Positions 7,588 to 13,385 of a stretch of 18,083 nt of DNA are shown here, in pieces. A program made the position numbers and the translations under genes. The notes under the pieces are model-generated. The model did no database searches. It saw nothing but the letters and a program-made list of their open reading frames with translations, and was not told the DNA's origin. Where the stretch lies: the NCBI GenBank assembly GCA_036003845.1, contig DASYRX010000340.1, positions 1 to 18,083 of the forward strand. Direction: 5' to 3'. Source of the DNA: DASYRX01 sp036003845. GTDB taxonomy: Bacteria > Gemmatimonadota > Gemmatimonadetes > Gemmatimonadales > Gemmatimonadaceae. Positions within the stretch are counted from its first letter, which is position 1. Each line of letters opens with the position of its first letter.

Positions 7588-8514
7588 CTATCCAATACTC
7601 CGCGTTCTCCGTGGCAAAGCTCGTACAGATGCGCGGCGCAACGCGGAAGGCGGCAGCCCATGCACCGCCCGGAAGGCCGTGGTAAGGTGCGCATGGCTCG
7701 CGAACCCCAACTCCTGCGCCAACCCGCTGAGATCGTCCTCGCCATCCAGCGCCCGCTCAGCAGCGATGGCGAGGCGAATGGTCATCAATGAACGATGGAT
7801 CGATTTACCGCATACCGCTCGAAAGCGACGCGCCAAGTGATACGGCGAGCAGCCAACCTCCCGGCCGAGCGCCGCGAGCGTCCAGCGCCTCCCGGGGTTC
7901 GCCGCAAGATGCAGTTCCACTTCCTCTGCCCATCGCCGCGTACGCATCTCTGTGTCGGCGCGCCGTGCCCAGCGCGAGCTTGAACCAGTCTCGCGTCCGG
8001 CGCGCAGCGCGTCGCGCAGGAGCGCGAGAGCGGTTTCCTCGATCTCGAGCGTCGATGCACCGCTCTCAGTCAGCGTGGGCAGGCGGCGCGCGGCCAAAAG
8101 CTCCGCTGCCGGCGGGGCCACGGCCGTGCCTATCGGGTCGAATGGCGCACTCTCATTGACGCCACCTCCGTACGCGCTATCGAGCGCTTCCTGGAGCACC
8201 TCGGAAGCGAAGCGCAGGCTCGAGCAGTCGTCTCCGTTTCCGACCGGATGACTCACGCGGTACTCGCGTCCGGCCGTGAAAAAGAGAACGGCAGCGGGAT
8301 GTGCGATGTAGCGTCGTTTCCCTACGTGCTTGACGAACACTCCGCGATGCGGAACGACAACGTGGTGGTCATTCGCGGCCTCAGGGGCGCCGCAACCCGG
8401 CTCGTTAGGGCGGCAGCAGACGCGCGTAATGTCGACCAGCTCTGAGGAAAAAAGCCGTTCGTAGTGCAGCTGAGCCTGAGGCTGAATCGCGTGCTTGCTG
8501 GCTGCTGGGCGCAC
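7588..8514 (-). CDS. AraC/XylS-family transcriptional regulator
   Basis: A 308-residue regulator with the C-terminal AraC DNA-binding domain of two helix-turn-helix units: WTLAALGREVGCSPYHLARRFRAVCGKSI (about 211-240) and DDLSGLAQELGFASHAHLTTAFRAVHG (about 261-286), the second with the family's typical A..LGF.S..HLT..FR pattern. The N-terminal ~150 residues look like a cupin-type sensor (VVPHRGVFVKHVGKRRYIAHPAAVLFFTAG); its ligand cannot be read from sequence. The frame opens with GTG 8514 and has only a weak ribosome site. It is transcribed divergently from a DinB-like gene 187 bases away, which makes that gene and itself the likely targets. Confidence 0.9.
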   Translation of the reverse strand: MRPAASKHAIQPQAQLHYERLFSSELVDITRVCCRPNEPGCGAPEAANDHHVVVPHRGVFVKHVGKRRYIAHPAAVLFFTAGREYRVSHPVGNGDDCSSLRFASEVLQEALDSAYGGGVNESAPFDPIGTAVAPPAAELLAARRLPTLTESGASTLEIEETALALLRDALRAGRETGSSSRWARRADTEMRTRRWAEEVELHLAANPGRRWTLAALGREVGCSPYHLARRFRAVCGKSIHRSLMTIRLAIAAERALDGEDDLSGLAQELGFASHAHLTTAFRAVHGLPPSALRRASVRALPRRTRSIG

Positions 8515-8581
8515 TCGGTCAGGCTAGGCGGCACATGGTATGGTGTCAACCCCGCTGAGCGAGCAGATCGCCGTCGTCTTG

Positions 8582-8642
8582 AGCACGATTTTGAAAGCAC
8601 GTGAGGCAGCTTTTCGTCGCCGTGAAAAGCACGAAAATGGAA
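8582..8642. promoter_or_regulatory. Possible regulator sites in the AraC/DinB divergent region
   Basis: Two similar words, AGCACGATTTTGAA (8582-8595) and AGCACGAAAATGGAA (8628-8642), lie as direct repeats 46 bases apart in the divergent promoter region. Between them is a 7-bp hairpin, GCTTTTC/GAAAAGC (8609-8615 and 8624-8630). AraC-family proteins often bind direct repeats, so these are candidate sites, but this rests only on position and similarity. Confidence 0.25.
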
Positions 8643-8700
8643 GCTGCGCGCACGGTGGCGGGCTACGTTGCGCAGCACCTAACGCTTCAAGGAGAAATCA

Positions 8701-9141
8701 GTGTCCCGTGCCGTCCTTTCAGCCCCATGGTCCGAAGTGGCGCTCGCTCGTTGGTCCGAGATCGGCGACAAGATCGTGCAACTCGCGGCGGAGTTTCCCG
8801 AAGACAAGTACGACGCGCGTCCGACGCAGGAGGTGCGTTCCTTCGCCGATCAGCTTCGCCACATCGCCTTCTGGAATGCTCACTTTTGCAAAGCCCTTCG
8901 ACGCGAAGATTCGGATGGTTCGGCGAATGAGCTATCGCGCGAGAAGTACGCGACAAAGGCCAAGATTCTGACTGCCGTGCGCGACTCGTTCGACGACGTG
9001 AAGGCCGCGCTTTCGAACGGCGGTCGTGAAGTCTCGGACCTGGATGGTTTGATCACTTACGTCGGGCACAACGGCGAACACTACGGTCAGCTCGTCGTCT
9101 ACTACCGATTGAACGGGCTCATCCCACCCGCGTCACGCTGA
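8701..9141 (+). CDS. DinB-like metal-binding protein
   Basis: A 146-residue protein of the DinB/YfiT four-helix bundle superfamily. The three histidines expected to bind a divalent metal are seen as His54 (LRHIAFWNAHF) and His123 and His127 (GHNGEHYGQLVVYYR). Relatives include thiol S-transferases and damage-inducible proteins of unclear function, so no substrate is given. The GTG start is well supported by AAGGAG at 8689-8694, six bases upstream. A CCTAACG word sits 16 bases before the start. It is divergent from the AraC-type regulator and its 3' end overlaps the convergent SRPBCC gene by nine bases. Confidence 0.85.
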   Translation: MSRAVLSAPWSEVALARWSEIGDKIVQLAAEFPEDKYDARPTQEVRSFADQLRHIAFWNAHFCKALRREDSDGSANELSREKYATKAKILTAVRDSFDDVKAALSNGGREVSDLDGLITYVGHNGEHYGQLVVYYRLNGLIPPASR

Positions 9142-9876
9142 CGCTCGGCGTCGAATCGCAGCGAGCCAGCTGCGGCGAATCAGCGCGCTTCCCGGGAAGA
9201 TCACGCGCCAATACCTGGCGAAGCGCCGCTGAGTCGCGCGGTCGGCGGCGTAGACGCGCGTTTCCGTCGTCAGGAGCGTGCCAGCTCCACCGTTAGGCAC
9301 CAAGCGGAAGTTCATCGCGGCGAGTGCGAAGCCCGGGCGATTGAAACTGCGAAAGGATTCTGGCGTTCGTGCGTCAGTGTAACGGGCACCGGGTGGTGCG
9401 ATCACTACGGTACCCACGACGATCTCGCGATCCACGTCGTTCGCCAACATGAGGAACGACGTGCGCGTCGCGACTTCGAGTATCGGTATGCGTTCCGGCG
9501 CATTGAGAATGTTTTCCGGTCCTGGGCGACCTAGGCGCCGTATCGTCGTCAACAGACGAAAGAAACGAATCTCTCCCGCGGTCGTTTCCTGAATCGCTCG
9601 GAAGACAAGCTCTGGCGGCGCTGCGATCACGATCGAGTGGACTTCGTCGAACTGGTACGCCGGCATGAATTCGTCCAGCCGAGTTTGCGGAGTAGCGACG
9701 TGCATTTCCTTCACTGGCGCGAGCAACCCGGCTGCCACCAGTGCTACTCCGGCGCCTAACAGCCATACTCCGCGCCTGCGCGGTGCAAGACGCAAACGAG
9801 GCAGCGGCCGCACGATGCATACGAGCCCGAGCATAATGACGGCGAGCCCCGCGTACACGAACAGACTGGGGATCAT
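9133..9876 (-). CDS. Membrane-anchored SRPBCC-fold protein
   Basis: A 247-residue protein with two N-terminal membrane helices (about 4-23 and 37-54) joined by a short Arg/Pro-rich loop, then a soluble domain from about residue 78. That domain starts with HSIVIAAPPELVFRAIQE, the typical first strand and helix of START/SRPBCC hydrophobic-ligand proteins, and ends with LLTTETRVYAADRATQRRFARYWRVI, the long C-terminal helix. No ligand or partner can be inferred. The ATG at 9876 follows CCTAACG by four bases and has no clear Shine-Dalgarno sequence. It is convergent with the DinB-like gene, overlapping it by nine bases. Confidence 0.7.
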   Translation of the reverse strand: MIPSLFVYAGLAVIMLGLVCIVRPLPRLRLAPRRRGVWLLGAGVALVAAGLLAPVKEMHVATPQTRLDEFMPAYQFDEVHSIVIAAPPELVFRAIQETTAGEIRFFRLLTTIRRLGRPGPENILNAPERIPILEVATRTSFLMLANDVDREIVVGTVVIAPPGARYTDARTPESFRSFNRPGFALAAMNFRLVPNGGAGTLLTTETRVYAADRATQRRFARYWRVIFPGSALIRRSWLAAIRRRASA

Positions 9877-10054
9877 AGCTCGTTAGGTCTCAAATGGCCG
9901 GTCAGGCCATGACACGCACGGTTCATTGGCTTGCTGGTCGGATCACAAGTATCGCCGCCACGCTTAGCGAGCGCTACGTTAGGCGCGTGGCATGCCGGAT
10001 GCTGCTCGTACCCCAGGCTGCTTGGTCGTTGCCGCACGCCTCGGCCCTAACGTA
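9877..10054. other. Divergent intergenic region, SRPBCC / Omp85-like genes
   Basis: A 178-base gap between divergent genes. It holds three copies of the CGTTAGG/CCTAACG word (9881-9887, 9977-9983, 10046-10052), one next to each gene start, and a small dyad ATGGCC/GGCCAT at 9894-9910. An open frame from 9992 reaches the Omp85-like gene but lacks signal-peptide character. I see no convincing -35/-10 pair. Confidence 0.4.
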
Positions 10055-11248
10055 ATGAAATACGCTCGCTTACTGCTCGCGGTCGCCATCCAATTCGCAG
10101 CAAGTACGGCTCTCTCGGCCCAGGAGCGCTACTCACCGCTCATGGCCATCATCGACAGAACTGGGGATTTCCTCATAGGCCTGTTCGAAAGGCCGCTGCG
10201 TCCTGACTTCGCGACTGTCGTACCAGGCAGTGGAATAGGCGCCGGGCTGACACTCAGTGCGCGCTGTGGAACGGGTTGGTGCGTGGACGCGAATGGTGTC
10301 GTGACCGTACGCCGCTACTGGGACGCTCAGGGAACGCTGTCATACCGGACACCCACAGCTCGAGTCGCCGCATACGTGGCGCGGCGGCATATGCCCAAGC
10401 TCGACTTCTTCGGCTTGGGAAGCGCGAGTGCAGAAGCGGATCGCACGGTTTTCCGTCTCGAGGATCGGCTCGTCGGCCTTCAGGCTGAGCAACGTCTTTC
10501 AAGCTGGCTCGCTCTATCCGCGCGGGCAGAGCAGCTCTGGCCCACGGTCGGGAGCGGACGATCGTCTGACCTGCCGAGCCTCGACGCCTTGTTCGACGAG
10601 GCCGACGCTCCGGGCCTAACGCAGCAGCCAAACTTTGCTCGTTATGAAGCGTCGCTGCTCGTGGATATTCCGGCCGGCCGCAGCCAGGCGCTCAACCAGG
10701 GTGGCGAGATTCGCGCGGCATATCAGTTCTACGCGGATCGAGACCTGGATCGCTACTCCTTCCGGCGCTTCGACCTGGAGGTACGGCAGCGATTTGGCTT
10801 GCTCGGCCCGCTGCGCCGCCTAACGCTGCACGGCCGGCTGTCGTCGACGGCCGCCAGCTCCGGCAATCGCGTGCCTTTCTACCTCATGCCCACGTTAGGT
10901 GGGCTCGATCTGCCGCTGGGCCCGGGCGATCAGACAATCGGTTCCGATGGGACGCTGGCGACGCTGCGCGGGTTTACGAACTACCGCTTCCGCGATAGGC
11001 ATCTGTTGTTGTTGCAGGCGGAGTATCGGATTCCGGTTTGGGGACCGATCGATCTATCGATATTCGGCGACGCGGGGAAGGTGGCGAGCAGCCGCGACGA
11101 TCTCGACCTCGATGGCCTGCGTCGCGATATGGGCGCGGGACTCAGCATCATGCGCGGTCCCGATACTGCCGTGCGCTTCGACGTGGGATTTGGCGGTGGA
11201 GAGGGTGCGCGACTTTTCCTGACCGTGGGACGGATCATCGCACCATGA
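10055..11248 (+). CDS. Omp85/BamA-like outer-membrane beta-barrel protein
   Basis: A 397-residue exported protein. From ATG 10055 it has a clear signal peptide (MKYARLLLAVAIQFAASTALSA, probable cleavage after Ala22), so longer frames from 9992 are rejected. The remainder is rich in amphipathic strands with alternating aromatic residues. The C-terminal half contains TLATLRGFTNYRFRDRHLLL, matching the LRGF element of the Omp85/surface-antigen barrel, then LQAEYRIP and a last strand ARLFLTVGRII. No POTRA repeats are visible, so this is not a full BamA; it is closer to short barrel-only or patatin-associated forms. CCTAACG lies two bases before the start and no Shine-Dalgarno sequence is present. 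Its stop overlaps the next start (ATGA), indicating a shared operon. Confidence 0.7.
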   Translation: MKYARLLLAVAIQFAASTALSAQERYSPLMAIIDRTGDFLIGLFERPLRPDFATVVPGSGIGAGLTLSARCGTGWCVDANGVVTVRRYWDAQGTLSYRTPTARVAAYVARRHMPKLDFFGLGSASAEADRTVFRLEDRLVGLQAEQRLSSWLALSARAEQLWPTVGSGRSSDLPSLDALFDEADAPGLTQQPNFARYEASLLVDIPAGRSQALNQGGEIRAAYQFYADRDLDRYSFRRFDLEVRQRFGLLGPLRRLTLHGRLSSTAASSGNRVPFYLMPTLGGLDLPLGPGDQTIGSDGTLATLRGFTNYRFRDRHLLLLQAEYRIPVWGPIDLSIFGDAGKVASSRDDLDLDGLRRDMGAGLSIMRGPDTAVRFDVGFGGGEGARLFLTVGRIIAP

Positions 11249-12186
11249 CTGTCATTCGCTCGCGGCCCCTCGTGGCGTTAGGCTTGTCGCTTGTGGCCTC
11301 GGCGTGCGCTCTCAACGGACACGCAGCTGTGAAGTCAGCACCGCTCGCGCAATTGTGGGAGGATCCTGTGGATCTCGAGAGGCGCGATCTGTTCAATGGG
11401 CCAGGCGGCCAAAAACATGCTCCCGAAGTGGGCGCGCGCTACGAGTTTCTGGAGGATAAGCCGCACGGGGTAAACACCGGTTACGACGTGAAGGACTCGC
11501 AGGGCCAACGGTGGAGCGTGAAGCTCGGCGTCGAGGCGCGCACCGAAGTCGCCATGTCTCGAGTGGTCTGGGCTGTCGGCTACCATCAGCCTTGGGTCTA
11601 CTACAGTCCAAGCTGGACGATGACGCGTGACGGTAAAGACACCGTGTTTGCTCGCTCTCGCTTTCGGCTGGAACCGACGCATCAGGATAAGACCGGCGAA
11701 TGGTCCTGGCGCAAGAATCCGTTTCTTGGCACGCGCGAGATCGCTGGTCTTTACGTTCTCATGGTCATCTTCAACAACTGGGACCTCAAGACGGCTCAGA
11801 ACGCGATCTACGAGGTTAGGGCAGACAGCGCTGAGCCGCAGAGATGGTATATGGTGCGCGATCTGGGTGCGTCGTTAGGCAAGAGCGCATGGTTGACGTT
11901 CGGTACGAAAGACGATCCGGCGGGCTTCGAGGCGCAGCCGTTCATTGTCGGAGTACGCGGCAATCGCGTGCGCTTCGCCTTCGAGGGCGGCTGGACGGAT
12001 CCACAGATGCATTCGAGCATAACGCCGAGTGACGTGCGATGGATCTGCGGTCTGCTGGCCCGGCTGTCTGACGCGCAGTGGGCCGACGCGTTTCGCGCGG
12101 GCGGCTACAGCTCTGAGGAAGGCGAGCGTTTTATCCGACGTCTCAAAAGGAAAGTCGCCGAAGGGCTGCGAACCGGTTCCATGTAA
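11245..12186 (+). CDS. Lipoprotein with atypical-kinase-like motifs (function unknown)
   Basis: A 313-residue protein starting at ATG 11245, overlapping the barrel gene's stop by four bases; an upstream frame extension to 11038 lies wholly inside that gene and is rejected. The signal peptide ends in a lipobox-like LVASAC with Cys21. The body has elements in the order of a kinase-like fold: Lys93 in QRWSVKLG, Glu101 in ARTEVAMSRVVWAVG, Asp180/Lys182/Asn186 in FNNWDLKTAQNAIYE, and Asp206 in YMVRDLGASLG, resembling respectively the ATP-binding lysine, helix-C glutamate, catalytic loop D-x-K-x-x-x-N and DFG-type metal site. I do not know a characterised member. Being exported, ATP supply would be an issue, so it may be a pseudokinase or use another substrate. 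Two CGTTAGGC words fall in frame as Leu-Gly. Confidence 0.6.
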   Translation: MTVIRSRPLVALGLSLVASACALNGHAAVKSAPLAQLWEDPVDLERRDLFNGPGGQKHAPEVGARYEFLEDKPHGVNTGYDVKDSQGQRWSVKLGVEARTEVAMSRVVWAVGYHQPWVYYSPSWTMTRDGKDTVFARSRFRLEPTHQDKTGEWSWRKNPFLGTREIAGLYVLMVIFNNWDLKTAQNAIYEVRADSAEPQRWYMVRDLGASLGKSAWLTFGTKDDPAGFEAQPFIVGVRGNRVRFAFEGGWTDPQMHSSITPSDVRWICGLLARLSDAQWADAFRAGGYSSEEGERFIRRLKRKVAEGLRTGSM

Positions 12187-12210
12187 ACGCAACGAGAACC
12201 GGACAACACG

Positions 12211-13326
12211 GTGCAAGCCCCCGAGGTCTCAGTCGCGCGCGGTAGCATCGTCATCTACCGAATCTTCGACGTCGCCGAGGAGCTTGACCTCCGGCGCGTC
12301 GAAGACGCTCTCACGACGGCGGGGAACCCCTCTCGCTTTAAGATCGCACGCAGCACGGGCCACGCGCTGATTCTGCGCGACGCACCGCTCACGCTTGCGT
12401 TAGGCGCGATCGACTTGCGAATCGGGAAAGAGGGCATGAAAGCGGAGCTCTTCGCGCGCCTGTGGAGCTATGGAGTCGCGTCGCTCCAATTCCGCCTGCC
12501 GATCGTGGAAGGGACGTCGTGGCACGGACTCATCGAGCTTGCCTCATGTGTGGAGGATGACAACAACATCGACGAGCTTGCACAGCTTCGCGTTCGCGAG
12601 CTCGCCGCGAGTCTTGCCGCGGCTGCCACGCTCCCGCACGAGCCACAGGGGATGGAAGACTATGTCGTCTATTTCCTCGAGCAATTGAATGGCGTCGAGA
12701 GACCCAGCGACCTCGCAGGCCGAGTGGACATTCCGGCACTGATTCTCGGCGAGCCTAACCAGGCGCTTGCTGAGGACGTGCGACGGCCGATCCTGGAAAG
12801 CTCGCTCTCTTATTCAACACGTGACTTGGCTGTGATCGATTGGAACAGCGCGCTGGTCATCGATCCCGATGGCAGTCGCGACGTGGTGGATATGCTGGAA
12901 TTTGCCGCGACGCACCTTATGGAGTTCCGCTACTTCGACACGCTATTGGACGAACGTGTCGCGAACCTCTACAGCGCCATCGAGCGACACCACCGCTTTC
13001 GTTCATTCTTTCGCAACGACTCGGACCGGCTGTCGCACGAAGCAAGCTCGCTGTTCATAGAATTCTCGGAGCACGTCGAGCGAATCGAAAACTCGCTCAA
13101 GTTTGTCGGCGACTTCTTTCTCGCAACGGTGTTCCGGCGAGCCGCGGCGCGCCTTCAGCTCAAAGAGTGGGAGGACAATGTGCTGCGCAAAGTGAACGCG
13201 CTCGCGCGCGTCTCCGAAGTGCTGAGCGAGGAAACCAACACGCGCCGCAGCCATCTGCTAGAGATCATCATCATCATTCTGATTCTCTACGAGATCGTGC
13301 ACGCGGCGATTTCCGCCGGGCGCTAG
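12211..13326 (+). CDS. C-tail-anchored Rmd1/DUF155-like protein
   Basis: A 371-residue mostly helical protein ending in one membrane helix (about 348-366, LLEIIIIILILYEIVHAAI) with a very short tail, i.e. tail-anchored. The central AVIDWNSALVIDPDG and the following helices with LEFAATHLMEFRYFD, ENSLKFVGDFFLATVFRRAA and the R..LLEIIIIILI ending resemble the DUF155/Rmd1 (YagE) family, whose biochemical function in bacteria is not established. The N-terminal third is less similar, so the assignment is tentative. GTG 12211 is used, 24 bases after the lipoprotein gene's stop, with a weak ribosome site. Third gene of the barrel-lipoprotein operon. Its TAG stop lies inside the left arm of a 19-bp inverted repeat. 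Confidence 0.6.
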   Translation: MQAPEVSVARGSIVIYRIFDVAEELDLRRVEDALTTAGNPSRFKIARSTGHALILRDAPLTLALGAIDLRIGKEGMKAELFARLWSYGVASLQFRLPIVEGTSWHGLIELASCVEDDNNIDELAQLRVRELAASLAAAATLPHEPQGMEDYVVYFLEQLNGVERPSDLAGRVDIPALILGEPNQALAEDVRRPILESSLSYSTRDLAVIDWNSALVIDPDGSRDVVDMLEFAATHLMEFRYFDTLLDERVANLYSAIERHHRFRSFFRNDSDRLSHEASSLFIEFSEHVERIENSLKFVGDFFLATVFRRAAARLQLKEWEDNVLRKVNALARVSEVLSEETNTRRSHLLEIIIIILILYEIVHAAISAGR

Positions 13327-13385
13327 CCCCGTTCCAACTTCATCCGGATTCTGAGGAAAAGGAGCGAGTTGGAACGGGGCTAGCG
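13321..13385. terminator. 19-bp inverted repeat between convergent genes, likely bidirectional terminator
   Basis: The arms 13321-13339 and 13367-13385 (core CTAGCCCCGTTCCAACT and its exact reverse complement) enclose a 27-base loop. The stop codons of both convergent genes (13324-13326 plus, 13380-13382 minus) lie inside the arms. A U-rich tail is missing on both sides, so termination would rely on the strong stem or a factor. It could also be a dispersed palindromic repeat. Confidence 0.6.

Noticed and set aside
9992..10054. Upstream start of the Omp85-like protein
   Set aside because: It would put 21 residues ahead of a clean signal peptide beginning at ATG 10055.
11038..11244. N-terminal extension of the kinase-like lipoprotein
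   Set aside because: The extension lies wholly within the Omp85-like gene in another frame, is Arg-rich, and would bury the signal peptide and lipobox that follow ATG 11245.
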